DNA of 64,000 bases from Sesamum alatum (taxonomy: Eukaryota > Streptophyta > Magnoliopsida > Lamiales > Pedaliaceae): positions 5,144,367 through 5,208,366 of the forward strand of contig JACGWO010000012.1 of the NCBI GenBank assembly GCA_034509735.1, read 5' to 3'. The first letter of the stretch is position 1; each line of letters begins with the position of its first letter. Both the position numbers and the translations under genes were made by a program. The notes under the pieces are model-generated. The model had not been told where the DNA came from and searched no databases. It saw only the letters and a list, made by a program, of their open reading frames with translations. Below, piece after piece: positions 25,353-37,848 of the stretch.

Positions 25353-25426
25353 CTGACGATCTATAGGAGGAGCTCATATGCTGCCTTCGGAAGAACATAG
25401 ATATCTTCTCCTGGTCCCCGTAGGAT

Positions 25427-26797
25427 TTGGAGGGCATCGATCTAGAGGTCATCACTCATCACCTTAACATTGATCCAATAAGAAAGCCAGTCAAACAAAA
25501 GAAGAGGCATTTCGGCCCAGACAAAGACCAGATAATTCAGATGGAAGTAGATAAATTGTTGCAGGCAGGACACATACAAGAGATTCAATTCCCCGAATGC
25601 TTGTCAAATGTGGTGTTAGTCTCCAAGCCTGGGGGGAAATGGAGGATGTGCGTGGATTTTAGAGACCTCAACAAAGCATGTCCTAAAGATTTTTACCCTT
25701 TGCCTCACATCGATCATTGGTCGACTTCACCTCTAGGTGCGGTTATTAAGTATGATGGACGCCTCCTAGGGGTACCATCAGATTATGCTGGCCCCCAAAG
25801 ATCATAAACGGGTCAGTTTCATCACCTTAGCAGGCACTTTTTGTTACATCGCCATGCCATTTGGGTTCAAGAATTCTGGAGCTACATATCAGTACCTGGT
25901 AGACAAAATATTCTGGGAACAGATAGGAAGGAACACGGAGGTATACGTGGACGACATGCTTGTAAAAAGTAAGAAGGCTCAGGATCACATTGCGGACCTA
26001 GAGGAAACTTTTAGTGTGCTTAGAAAATAAAGGCTGAAGTTAAATCTGGCGAAATGTGCCTTTGGAGTAAAAAGAGGACGGTTCCAGGGCTTCATGGTAA
26101 CCGAAAGGGGGATCGAAGCCAATCCCCTCAAAATGAAGGCAGTGCTAGACATGAAGGCTCCCACTAACATCAATGAAGTGCAGCGGCTCATAGGAAGGAT
26201 AGCCGCCCTTAGGTGTTTCATCACCAAGTCAGCAGAAAAGAGCCTCCCGTTCTTCAAGGTACTAAGAAAGGCCAGACACTTCGAGTGGGGAGATGAGTGT
26301 GATACCACCTTCGAGGAACTCAAGAAGTACCGGCCAAGCTCCCCCTCCTGGTCAAACCAGCGCCAGGAGATACCCTGTATGTCTACCGTACTGCCTCAGC
26401 TTAGGCAGTAAGTTCCGTGCTACTAAGAGAAGAAGATGGCAAGCAGATACCTATATATTATGTTAGCAAGGTCCTCAACGGGGCTGAAGGGCGATATACT
26501 AATGCGGAAAAAATAGCATTTTCATTGGTCATCACTGCCCGTAGACTAAATCCGTATTTCCTATCGCACCCTATAGGGGCACATACTAATCATCCTCTCA
26601 AGCAGGTCCTAGGGAAGCGAGACACTTTTGGATGCTTGATCAAATGGCCAATAAAATTAAGCGAGCATGACATAGCATATCTCCCCTGTACCGCAATCAA
26701 GGCCCGGGCCTTGGCAGACTTCATGTCTAAAACAGCCTTTGCACCCCCAAAAGAGAGACGTTGGTTGTTGTATGTAGACGGATCCGCCACATCATAA
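25427..26797 (+). pseudogene. pol: Gypsy A reverse transcriptase and RNase H
   Basis: The RT begins with 'VKQKKRHFGPDKDQIIQMEV' and continues 'GGKWRMCVDFRDLNKACPKD'. A frame change around 25730-25790 is followed by '[20 protein letters not shown]' and the catalytic YVDD at 25944-25955. After a stop at 26028 it resumes at about 26094 with the connection domain ([26 protein letters not shown]). RNase H follows from 26417 (YYVSKVLNGAEGRYTNAEK). At least three disruptions are present. RT identity is certain. Confidence 0.92.
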
Positions 26798-27223
26798 GGC
26801 AGTGGAGCAGGCTTAGTCATCACCCCGCCCGAAGGGGTGGACCTAGAATTCGCTGTAAAATTTGGGTTTAAGGCTTCTAATAACGAGGCTGAGTATGAAA
26901 CCCTGGCTCTAGGGATGAAAATGGCCTAGGAGGCAGGAGCAAGGCAGCTCATCGCATACTCTGACTCCCAGTTCATCGTAAAACAGGTAGAAGGAACCTA
27001 CGAGGCTAAGAAAGATACTATGAAGCAATACTTGCGGAGGATAAAGGAATGGAAGTCAAAATTTGATGGCTTCAAACTTATCCAAATTCTGAAGGAAGAA
27101 AACAACAAGGCAGATTACCTGTCTAAATTGACAACCGCCCTAGAAGATTGCAGAACACGACATATAACTATCCAATACCTCCCCCGGGGAGATTCCTCCT
27201 CAGAGATTCAGGTAGTATCCTAG
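26756..27223 (+). pseudogene. pol: Gypsy A second RNase H-like domain
   Basis: An additional RNase H fold follows the first: 'LLYVDGSATS', a stop, then 'GSGAGLVITPPEG' and 'FGFKASNNEAEYETLALGM' with DGS and NEAEYE active-site-like residues, then 'IAYSDSQFIVKQVEGTYEAK' and 'EENNKADYLSKLTTA'. Tat-lineage elements characteristically carry such a second, archaeal-type RNase H between the standard one and integrase. In-frame stops near 26797 and 26928 break it. Confidence 0.85.
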
Positions 27224-27310
27224 ACAAGAGATTGGAGGCAAACCCTTCAGGCTTGGTTGGAGCAGGGCAGTCTCCCGAAGGACCAATAGGAAGCGACTTG
27301 GCTAAAGAAA

Positions 27311-28454
27311 ATGGCTATTAGTTCCTTTTACAAAGAGACACCTTATATAAGAAGTCTTTCACACACCCGCTGTTTGAGATGTCTCTCCCAAGAGGAGGGG
27401 TTACATGTTCTGAAGGAAATTCATGAGGGTTGTTGTGGCTCACACATAGGGGGACTAGCCCTTGCAAATAAAGCCCTGGGTTGGATACTTTTGGCCTACC
27501 TGAGGCAAGACGCTAAATTTTTGGTCAGGAGGTGCGATAAGTGTCAGAAGGATGCCTCCTTTATACACCGACAGTGGAACCATTATCAACGTTGTTGGCT
27601 CCTTGTCCCTTCGCTCAATGGGGGACGGACCTAGTAGGTCATTCCCTCTGGCATCCAGACAGAGAAAGTTTCTGCTAGTAGCCATTGACTACTTTTCCAA
27701 GTGGCTAGAAGCGGAACCCCTTGCACGTATCACTAAGGGAGAAGTTATGAAGTTCATTTGGCAAAACATAATCTGCCGTTTTAGGATCCCTCGAGAGATT
27801 ATCTCCGACAACGGTAGTCAGTTCCAAGGGCAGAGGATACAAGATTGGTGTGGGAATATGCGAACCAAGCAACGATTTACAACTGTAGCACACCCCCAAG
27901 CCAATGGACAAGTAGAAGTCACTAATAGGACTCTAATCCAGGGGATCAAGAAAAGGCTGGACAAGGCTTGGGAAAATAAGGTGGAAGATTTATCCAGTGT
28001 CCTATGGACTTATCGCACCACTCCCAGAAACCCTACAGGGGAAAGCCCATTCTCCTTAGTATACGGAATGGACGGACTCATCCCAGGCGAACTAAGCATG
28101 CCCTCGCACAGGATCTTGTGCTACTCTGAGGAAGACAACAATCGCTTACTTAAGGAAAATCTGGATCTCATAGAAGAATTACGGGAAAAATCATTCCTTC
28201 GGATTCAAATGTATAAGAGCCTGGTGATCAAACCCCGCAATCGGTTCCTTAGGCCCCGAAACTTCCAGGTAGGGAACCTGGTCTTACAGAAAGTAGAAGC
28301 ATCTAAACCCGTAGGGAAGTTGGACCCTACTTGGGAAGGGCCGCATAAAGTAACGAGTGTATTGGCACGAAGGGTGTATGAGCTAGAAGACGCGGAAGGA
28401 CTTCTTCTCACTCAGTCTTGGAATATTCAGAATCTTAGGAAGGTTTATCAATAA
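27311..28454 (+). pseudogene. pol: Gypsy A integrase
   Basis: Integrase joins the cDNA to host DNA. The zinc-binding HHCC part is readable at 27311-27634 (HEGCCGSHIGG...RRCDKCQ). The catalytic core is in the 300-codon frame 27552-28454: VAIDYFSKWLEAE, IISDNGSQFQG and HPQANGQVEVTNR supply the two Asp and the Glu. The C-terminal part ends with 'WEGPHKVTSVLARRVYELED' and 'SWNIQNLRKVYQ'. A frameshift near 27560-27640 separates the two halves. The core itself is uninterrupted. Confidence 0.92.
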
Positions 28455-28605
28455 GCCCCCTCAGCGGGCGCACTCCTCAAATCAAAGACCCCCCAGCGGG
28501 GCCACCCTCAGAATAAGCCCTCTCAGCGGAGCCTCCCTCAAAATGAGGGCTCCTCAGCGGAGCCCCCCTCGGAGCAAGCCCTCTCAGCAAGGTTCCTCCT
28601 TCTTA
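28455..28605. repeat. GC-rich minisatellite after Gypsy A integrase
   Basis: Four to five imperfect copies of a 28-34-bp unit around 'agccctctcagcggagcc' and 'cctcaaaat', starting at the integrase stop codon. It lies between the sense pol gene and the antisense gene. Gypsy B has an unrelated minisatellite in the same place. Confidence 0.8.
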
Positions 28606-29221
28606 AAATCAAAAGATCCTCTAAAGTAGGGGAAGGTCCTTTCTTCTAGGTAGTTATATGTTATCAGTATTATAAGTATTTTGAGAAGAAAAAAGGAAAG
28701 AGCAAGGATCCTGCCCCTACATAAGGTACCTTGTTTCAACTCTCATATTTCGTCCCACCTTTTACTCAGAAAAGCCCCCAGGGGTCAAGAAGATGTCCTG
28801 CCCCCGGGAGTAGGCATCTTTATTCTTCTCCCTTAAAAATACAAGCCCTGGTTTCAAACATGCATTCAAGAACCCCGTCACAAAGCACAGGCAACCAACT
28901 CAAGCACAAAAAATATACTAACTTCAGGGAACATCTTTCCCCTGCTATTATCTAAACCTTGTTTAATGCATCCAGGTGTGTATTTGGGATATTTTCCTCA
29001 AAGCAAAACCTGCAACAACAGAAAAGCAATTCAAAGCAGATATAGGCGGCAAACCTTAATCATAACTAGATGTTCAAAAGGAACGCAGTTGAAAATAAAA
29101 ATTTATTTTATTTCATCCCCACCCATGGTGGGGGAATCACAAAAGCAATTTAGAAAGGAGTACATTTCAGTCAGATTGCCCCACAGGCGGGGTCTTCTCT
29201 TTCCCTTCCTTCTCTTTCTTC
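28606..29221. other. Gypsy A spacer, nothing coding
   Basis: A spacer between the minisatellite and the antisense gene. Short plus-strand frames here (28731-28955, 28966-29259) show no family features. I see no supported gene. Confidence 0.5.
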
Positions 29222-31341
29222 TCAGGAGTCCGCGGGGGGGAGGGGGGGCGCAATCTTAGCAGGCAACTCTTCTAGGGGGCAGGCAACGACGACAGGCTCG
29301 GGGATGGCGGCATTCTTCTTAGCGGGCTTCTTCTCATCCTCAGGGACAGTAGGCTTCCTCACCTCCTCCATGGTTGTGTCCTTAATCAGGTCCAACTCCT
29401 CCTCTGAGAGGAAATGGCTAGACATGTCATTCAAGAATTTAAGAATGTGTTTCAGGACAGCAAACAACCTAGTTAACTTTGTACCTGAGGCCTCTGGGGG
29501 AGAATCGACACCAGGAGCTGGGGATACGAACGGATCAGGAGCCCCGTCCAGAACCACATCAAAATCCAGGAAATTGGCCTCTTCTCCAGATGGAGGATAA
29601 CCCTGGGCGGCGAATTATTGCTGACAAGCCTTAAAGCCATATTCCAAGAAAGGGCCAGCTATTCGCCCCAGTTCCGCCTTATAATCATCTGATTTCCTGA
29701 ATTCAGTGAGACGGCTCTCCCAGTAGGGCTCCAGGTACTCGCGTCCCTCTGAAGACTTGGGAAAATCTTTATAAGATTGTTCCCAGGCCTTGGACAGGGC
29801 AGTAGACTAACTCTCTGTCATTGCTATCAGCTGCTCCATTTTATCCTCCGCTACCTGGGCCCTCTCTTCAGACGCCCGGGCAAGCTCTTGAGCTACCTTC
29901 TTGGCCGCTTTGGCCTTGATCAGCTCCCCTGCCAGGCGGTCCACCTTGTCCTCCAGTCTCTTCCGTTGGCCATCCGAAGGAGGTAGGGGCGGAGCTTGGG
30001 GGCATTAGAGTACCTCGCCCATGGCCGTGCTCGCCTGAAGAGGGAAACATACATGAGTCATCGAAATAAAGAAGAAATAGAAAAAGGAAAGCAATGCGGG
30101 GATACCCGAGCAAGATGACATGCGAGAACTCCCAATACATCCCCAGGCACCAACGCTCCCTTCAAAAAAAAAATTAGCCAAGGAATTACTTCCCTCTAGT
30201 TCCTTCATCAGGGAGTGGTGAGGGAAGAGGCCCATTCAGGATCAAACCTTTGGCGGCAGGGGAGGAACTACTGGTATCCCGATGAGGAGGGGCATGGATG
30301 GCGTCACTGCGTTAGAACGTGTGGACACCTGCAGAGGGACGACTGAACAAGAAGCCCCCTTAGCCTGCTTAGAAGAACTTTGAGGGGCCGAGGCCGCTCG
30401 TTTCCTCCTGGAGTCACCAGAGGAGGGAGTCTCCTCAAACGGGCGGCTAGGTGGGGTTGCCTAACGGCTACCTGAGCCGCTCTGGATACCGCTCCGCAGA
30501 AACTTGCTGAACATGATGCGATCTGCAGGAAACATGGCAAAATATTAATAGCGAATCATAAATAAGCAGAATTAAAAAAGGAAGAAGATAGAAGCTTGTC
30601 CTCGATCAATCCCCGGCAGTCATACGGCTGAGAGTTGAGGTCTTCGATGAGGGAGGTCATGACAAGGTCTTGATCGTGAATGGAAAAAGAGACAAGGGGA
30701 GGTAGTTTCTACAGCCAATTAGAAGGAAAATCCCAGGGAGTCGGAGGAAGAACAAAGAAAAAAACTGCCCCGCCATAGCTTGGGGGCACTCGGAGCGGGT
30801 AGGAAATTTACCCCGGGGGGGGGGGGGGGATGGAAGATACCAGGCTCAGACTTTTTTAGTTGGAAGCAGGACAAGAAGTCCTGACCAATGGGGTAAAGAC
30901 CATGGAATTTAAAAATCGAAACTTGCCAAAAGACGATTGGGGCCAGTTGATTCAGAGGGACTCCACAGACGCGAGCAACGATAAAAAAACACAAGTAGTT
31001 GGGAGGAGGATGGTCAGGGCGGCTGTAGGGCGAAGGGACCATAAGAGTAAAGGAGCCCCCAGATTAGAGGCCCTGAGCAAGGAAGAGACGCCCTCCAAAA
31101 GAATAGGGCTACTTTCCCTCACCCCCTCTCCGCCGGCAACAGGAGGCTCTGCCTCCTCGCCAGTGGAGGAATCTGCCACCTCCTCTTCATCACCAGTGGA
31201 GTCCTTGCCTCCGCTAGGAGGCCCGTCCAACGGACAGCGGGGCCCCCTCACCGCATTTTGATTGCTCCATCGACAACCCCCTCCATGCGAAGAAGGACCA
31301 AAGGTTGGCCCTCCCAGAGGTGGCCTCGCCAGGGTCTTCAC
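29222..31341 (-). pseudogene. Gypsy A antisense gene ('putative gypsy type transposon', PF04195-like)
   Basis: Remnant of a gene running opposite to gag-pol. Near 30719-31042 (minus) it reads 'GVPLNQLAPIVFWQVSIFKF' and 'FLSCFQLKKSEPGIFH', resembling the 'putative gypsy type transposon' domain known from plant Gypsy elements. Further downstream, minus strand about 29822-29990 encodes a charged coiled coil (KRLEDKVDRLAGELIKAKAA). The C-terminal frame 29222-29557 is acidic/Pro-rich (LSEEELDLIKD). The pieces are in different frames, and a G-run at about 30815-30829 interrupts it. Function is unknown; Gypsy B carries a homologous gene at the same place. Confidence 0.7.
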
Positions 31342-31851
31342 CTACCCAATTCTCCCCGATCAGGCGAATGGACTCATTAGAGGATGCCATTTTTTCACAA
31401 AAGAATTATCAATTTTCCAAGATACACTATTCAGAGAAGATAAAAAAAGTTAAGGCACTTACGAAGAAAAAGAACAGAAAGCAAGAAGGCAAGGATAGGA
31501 TTTTTCTTTCTCCAAAATCGTCTGGGGGGGGGAGTGAAAGAAAATCAAACCTTTGGAAGTCAAAAGGAATTTGGAGCAGTGGTTTGTTATGATTACGCAG
31601 AGGTGCACCAGGTAACCGCCAGGGATTGGGCGGTTACCAACACCTAAGGGGTAGTTTAACACATAATCGTTCCCGCCTTGGCAAGTGTGTCAACCCACGC
31701 GCTTGGAGTACGAAACGTCTCGCGTCGCATCCATCAAATCACTGACTCAATCTCGCAGCTCGAGAGGGGTGCCCCCTTTCTTAGAAGCTAAGTCTCCCTG
31801 GAGGACCATTCTACTCTAAGAAGGAGGGACATGGCCTCCTCCTTCTCAGAG
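31342..31851. other. Gypsy A 3' untranslated part
   Basis: Sequence between the antisense gene's upstream end and the polypurine tract. No family signature is seen. It may hold the promoter of the antisense gene. Confidence 0.45.
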
Positions 31852-31866
31852 TTGGGGGGGACTGTG
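31852..31866 (+). promoter_or_regulatory. Polypurine tract of Gypsy A
   Basis: A GGGGGGGA-type purine run (TTGGGGGGGACTGTG) directly before the 3' LTR start TGATATGG. Standard position for plus-strand priming. Confidence 0.75.
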
Positions 31867-32584
31867 TGATATGGAGGAATTTGGCAGGCTTGTCTCTAGC
31901 CCAATGGAGGAAGACCAAAGGCTACTATGGCTCTAAATAGGCCTAAGTTTTGGACCATCCACCTGATGAAGCCCAAGATAAACAAAGTAATATCTCTCCC
32001 CCCAGCCCAAGAGATGAAGCTCGAGCCAAGGGTGATGAGCCCATGGTCCACCTACGTGGCATGAGGACCTATGATCGAGGACACTTGGGTTGCCAGCTCC
32101 ACCCTAAAGACCCACGTCAGCTACTCACCGAGCAGGGTAACCTCCGTCCGAGAAAGGCGCCAGGTGGATTAGCCCTCTCTTCCCTTAGAACTCGGAAGAA
32201 ATCGAAGGAGACTTATCCACGTCCGAGGAACAAAGAGTCCTCACCCTGGTGCCCTTTAAGAGTCCTGACTGCACTAGACATCTCAGCCCGAGAAGTTTCT
32301 CACAACTATAAATACCCCAGTTCTCTTCTTAGTGGGTAACGACATTCTGATTTTTTCTCAAGCACCCTACACGATTGTTTCATGCTACATCTACCACGAT
32401 CTCATATTCACATTTATTGTGTTCATTAATTCCTTTACTTTTTATCAAATTACTGACTTGAGTGTTGGAGTGCTAACATATTTTTTGCAGGTCCTCGTTC
32501 CTTGCATCAAGTACCACGTGCAACCTTTGATTTCTGGCCAAAGTCCAATCTTTTTCTTTGATTGAGCAGTTTTCGCTCACATCA
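31867..32584 (+). repeat. 3' LTR of Gypsy A
   Basis: 718 bp matching 22275-22991. The differences are mostly C/T and G/A transitions. It ends TCACATCA, followed by GTACA. Confidence 0.93.
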
Positions 32585-35381
32585 GTACATGATAATGACA
32601 AAATGCCAATCAGAGACATTTTTTTTGAAATAAACATTATGTAAAAAAAAAAACGTAATTTTATATATTTTATTTGGATATAATTACATATGCATACATT
32701 ATCATATATTTATACATCATATAAATATGTACGTGAAATATTAGGAAAGGTCAATTAGAGACAAGCATAGTTACTTTAATTTATACAATAAAATGATATT
32801 ACGCACAAGCACATAAGTTTATTTATAAATAAAATACACATCATGGAATATTTTATAGTTCAAAATGCTACAATTTTTCAATTATTTGTTATTTTTATAC
32901 CCACTAAAAGCAAATTCTATATATAGTTACTCATTTGAAAAAAAATTTTTATATATTTTATTTAAATATAGATATGTATGCTTATATTCTCATATAGATG
33001 CACAAAAAAGTTTATTTATAAATAAAATAAACATTGTGGACATATCTTATACTTTAAAATGCTAGAATCTTTAAACTAAAAGCATCATCTATTTATATAG
33101 TTATTTTAATTTATAAAAATATTTTATTTATATCACGTATGTATTAAGATGCCTATTTTATTTCGATACAATTATGTATACATAAATTATCATATGTTTA
33201 TTACATATAAACATGTAAGTGAAATATTACGAAAATGTCAATTAGAGACTAGCATAGTTACTTTAATTTATTCAACTATTAATTTTATATATTATATTTG
33301 TATATAAATATATATATATTCATATAAAAATTATATTTATTTAAGTCGTACTTTAATAAATAATATTTCAAAATTTTAAAATAAACAATATTGTCATGTT
33401 TCATACTTTAATATTTTACAACCTTTAAATTATCTTAACACCAGCTAATATAAATATGTATGAGTATATCATAATCATATACATGTATGTGATATATAAC
33501 AAAATATCAATACTGACAATTTTTTCAAATAATGTATATGCAACTTTTAAATTATTTGTTATTTTTAACCCTAAAAGCACATGCACAAAAGTTTCTTTAT
33601 AAATAAAATAGACATTATCAACATATTTTAACCTTTTAAATTCTAGAATTTTTAAATTAAAAGCATGATATATAGTTAATTTAATTTATAAAAATTTAGC
33701 ACATATCATCATAATTTTATATGGCATATAAATATGTACGTGATAACAACAAAATGCCAATTTGAGACATTCTTTTGAAATAAACAATATGTAAAAAAGC
33801 ATAATTTTATATATTTTATTTGGATATAATTACATCCATACATTTCATATATTTATACATCATATAAATATGTACATGGTGATATATTACGAAATGTCAA
33901 TTAGAGACAAACATTAATTACTGTAATTTATAACTAACAGCACAAGCACATAAAGTTAATATAAATATGTATGACTATATCATAATTTATAACATGTATG
34001 TGATATATAACAAAATATCAATTAGTGACAATTTTTCAAATTAAACACAATATAATATGCAACTTTTAAATTATTTGTTATTTTTAACCCTAAAAGCACA
34101 TGCACAAAAGGTTTCTTTATAAATAAAATAAAATCATGATATATTTCATATGGTTAATTTAATTTATAAAAAATTTATTTATATCACATATTATTTATAT
34201 GCCATATAAAAATAAGATGATATATTTATATATATTTATATATAAATTATTATGTATTTATATATAAATATAAATAAATTTTTATCTATTTACATATTTA
34301 TATATAAATATGTATGTTTGCATATATCATCATAATTTTATATGACATATAAATATGTACGTGATAATAACAAAATGTCAATTATAGATATTTCTTTAAA
34401 ATAAACATTATGTAAAAAAAGTGTAACTTTTATATTTTATTTGGATATAATTATATATGCATACATTATCATCTATTTATACATCATATAAATATGTACG
34501 CCATATATTATGAAATGTCAATTAGAGACAAGTATAGTTACTTTAATTTATACAACTAAATGATATAAAGCACAAGAACATAAGTTTATTTATAAATCAA
34601 ATACACATTATGGGCATATTTTATAGTTTAAAATGCTAAAACTTTTCAATTATTTGTTATTTTTATACCCACTAAAGGCAAATTCTATATACATTTACTC
34701 ATTTGAAAAAGTATTTTTTTATATATTTTATTTAAATATATATATGTATGCATATATTCTCATATTTTAATACATCATATAAATATGTAGGTGTTTCATA
34801 ATCATTTCATATTGCTATTTTAAATTATAAAATTATTATATGTTATATTTATGTATAGATATATAGTTGTGTATCATCATACTTGTATAAAAAGATTTAT
34901 AGGTCATAGTTACTTTAATTTACTCGAGTATTATTTATATATTTTATTGAATATAAATATGTAGGCATACGTTATCATATTTTAATACATCATATAAATA
35001 TAAAGATGATATAAAACATATGTTAATTAGAACATGATATGTGATATATGTCCATTAGAAACAAGATAGTTACTTTAATTTATAAAAATATTAATTTTAT
35101 ATGTTATAGTTGTATATAAATTATATTCATTTACGTTGTATATGAAATAAAAAAATTCAAACGATCATTTGTGATCATATAAATATGATACGTGAAATAT
35201 TACAAAATGTCAATTAGAGACTACCATAGTTACTTTAATTTATACAAGTATTAATTTTATATAATATGTTTGTATATAAATATGTATTCATATGAAATCA
35301 TATTTTTTAAGTCGTATTTGAAATATAAAAAATTGCACAAAATCATTCGAGACAACAAAATTTTAAAATAAATATTATTAG
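32585..35381 (-). repeat. AT-rich array block between Gypsy A and B
   Basis: Inverted-arm repeat sequence, for example 'ccctaaaagcacatgcacaa' near 33570 and 34089. The left junction continues what was broken at 22274 ('aaatatgtacgtgataatga'). More diverged, with shorter recognisable units. No gene. Confidence 0.7.
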
Positions 35382-36186
35382 TGATGCCCCCTCAAATTCA
35401 CCGGACCAACCAAGAGCTAGGAGTAGGCCTCCAAGCCGGGCAGTCCAGTAGGTCAGGGCCATCAGGCCCAGAACACTAATATTTTTTCATACATAAGTCC
35501 AGTTTTAGAGGTTAATCTGGCAGACCCACGGAAAAGGCCCGTACAGCAAGCCTAGTCATCGAACAGCTGGAATTGCATGTCGTACAGCTATCCAACACCA
35601 AAATCCACGTCATGTTAAAAGATCTCCTCTAAATTCCTTGTAAATTGACTAGAATCTGAATGTTTCTCAGCTAGTAACCGCATTCCCGAAAAATCTGGCA
35701 GATGTGGCAAGGTCAACCTAAACGGATATATCTTCACCAATTCAACTCTGATTCATGAGCGATTTGTTGGGTTAGGAACCTGACTCTTCAGGCTTTCCAA
35801 CGGTATATGGCACTTAACAAATATCCTCCAAAATCAGATTCAACACTGGCTATAAAAAGAGCACACTGTGCAGTTACTTGGCAACTTCAACTTCAAATTC
35901 ATTATCTCACAACTTGACACTTTTCAAGTAACATTTACTCCAGCTTTTACACACGAAATTCTCTTCATTTTTCAGAATTTTCTCACACAAACCATTACAC
36001 ATCACATCACTTTACCATTATTCTCATCTTCTTCAAGTGTTCTTTTATGTATTTCAAGTCGAAACAATACTGACTTAAGCATCGGAGTGCTAACCCCTCT
36101 CTGTAAGTTAGTCGCCCCTATAATCTTGGGACTTTCAAGAAGATCCCTCGACATTTTGTAGTGCTGCTAGACTCCGATACCCATCA
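35382..36186 (+). repeat. 5' LTR of Gypsy B
   Basis: 805 bp. It contains TATAAAA at 35851-35857 and the motif 'ttaagcatcggagtgctaac' near 36076-36095 shared with Gypsy A. The presumed primer-binding region follows (TTGCACCGTCTATGGAAA from 36188). Confidence 0.92.
35851..35857 (+). promoter_or_regulatory. TATA box of Gypsy B LTR
   Basis: TATAAAA followed by GAGCACACTGTGCAG, which contains an inverted repeat. It is conserved at 45715-45721 in the 3' LTR. Inferred promoter. Confidence 0.55.
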
Positions 36187-36227
36187 TTTGCACCGTCTAT
36201 GGAAACACTTGAGCTTTGACGTGAGAA

Positions 36228-37843
36228 ATGGTTGATTCTGATAAGCTTATATCTTTCTCGGGAGATGCCTCTCTCCCTGCCGGAGTAGGATCCACAATCC
36301 TAGCTTCTGAACAGAGGAGAAGCACCGCCAGGGCTTCCGCTCCAGCTGGAGGTCTCCCAGTTCCAGGTGTCGACTGCCCCACTCCAGCTGCGGCTTCTTT
36401 TGCTCCAACTTGGACCTTCCCTGCTCTAGTCGATGCTCTTCATATGCCAGTTGTCACTTTTCCCGCTCCAGCTGGTGCCAATGCTACTCTGGGTGGTGAC
36501 CTTCCAGCCCCGGCGTCCAACCCTGTTGCTATCCCTGCCGTCTTGGACCCGCTCTTGTACGAGCACCACCGCCAGTTCATATTGGAAACCATTCACTCGG
36601 ATTACCGTGACTCCCAAGCAAGTGGCGCAGGTCTCTCTTCCCAACGGGAGCGAAGAGGAACTCCAGGAAGTCAACCGATGGATGAATAGGCTCTTATTGG
36701 ACAACAGCAAGACAGATCTCTCCCTACTGGCTCCGCCAACAAGGAAATAGCCCCCTTCCAACCTCCTGAAATTTGGCAAGCCCTCAGGAAGGAGATGGTC
36801 GAGCTTCGCCAGCAAGTAACCAAGGATACTTTGCCGGCCAATCGCGGCATTCCTTTCAGCGAGGACATCATGGTTGAAGAGCTCCCTGCTCACTTTCGAG
36901 CACCTTCCCATCTACCTACCTACAATGGCACACTGATCTGGCTGAGCACATGCGTAAGTTTGAAAATGTAGCCTTGCTGCACAGGTATACCGATGGCATT
37001 AAATGTCGTGTTTTTCTTACTACACTAACCGATTCTGCTCAACAATGGATCAATTAGATCTTTTGCGGAATTCAGCTCCCTTTTCCTACATTAGTTTGCT
37101 AGCAGCACGAAATACCGGAAATCGGCTATTAGACTTTTCAGAATCAAGCAGGAGGAAAGGAGATGCTAAGAGCCTACATACAACGTTTCAACAATGCTGT
37201 CCTGGAGGTCCCTACAGCCCACCAGGAGGTGCTGATCAGTGCACTCACCTAGGGCATCCACGTAGGACCACTTTTTGAATCCTTGGCAAAGAAACCTGCA
37301 GCCAACTTCCATGAAGTGGTAGCTCGTGCAGAGAAGTACATGAACCTCGAGGATGCCTGGTTGGTAGGAAGGGGGATAGCAAAGACCGAAAGAATGAAGG
37401 AGAATCCTCCTCCGTCCGGCGAAGCAGAGGAGAACCCCGGGGCGGTTCAACCCCCTCGACCAAGGAATGAGCACTTCACCCCACTGATCACCAGCCCAGC
37501 ACGGATGTTGATGGCCATAGATAGTCATCCTGCCTTACAATAGCCCAAAGACTTTGACGAGGGCCCTCAGCAGCCTAAGTTTAAATATTTCTGCAGGTAC
37601 CACATGGAATACGGACACGACACCAACAGATGCCGCCAGCTAAGACAGGAAATAGAACGACTCATCCAAGCCAGCTACCTAAAGGACTACGTCGGCAAGG
37701 GTCGACGCTTGAACATAAAGAAGAACGCTCCCATCATCGCAGCAGCGAGGAAAAGGTTGCTAACCCTACCAGAAGGAAACACAAAAGGGAAAAGTTCCCG
37801 GCTGAGGAATAAAGCCCAGAAAACACCCATGCAAAGGGAGTAA
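36228..37843 (+). pseudogene. gag: Gypsy B Gag (broken)
   Basis: The ATG at 36228 opens an Ala/Pro-rich N-terminal part (to 36689) with repeats like 'PAGGLPVPGVDCPTPAAA'. The capsid core lies at about 36850-37290 in shifting frames (RKFENVALLHRYTDGIKCRV, TTLTDSAQQW). A 37283-37543 frame has 'KPAANFHEVVARAEKYMNLE'. The segment 37604-37843 carries the zinc-finger-like 'YHMEYGHDTNRCRQLRQEIE'. The same architecture as Gypsy A Gag confirms kinship. At least four disruptions. Confidence 0.85.
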
Positions 37844-37848
37844 TTCAC

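Larger units (their letters stand above)
22275..32584 (+). mobile_element. Gypsy retrotransposon A (Tat-like), 10.3 kb
   Basis: This is a full-length Ty3/Gypsy element with LTRs 22275-22991 (717 bp) and 31867-32584 (718 bp). Both start TGATATGGAGGAATTT and end TCACATCA. The flanks GTACG (22270-22274) and GTACA (32585-32589) form a 5-bp duplication with one mismatch. Domain order is Gag, protease, RT, RNase H, a second RNase H-like domain, integrase. Integrase after RT defines Gypsy. The extra RNase H and the antisense gene before the 3' LTR fit the Tat lineage. Many stops and frameshifts make it inactive. The first 200 or so LTR bases differ at about 10% by eye, mostly transitions. Confidence 0.93.

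Noticed and set aside
30815..30829. Long G run as a regulatory or G-quadruplex element
   Set aside because: A simple homopolymer within a decaying antisense gene; could be slippage or an assembly effect.
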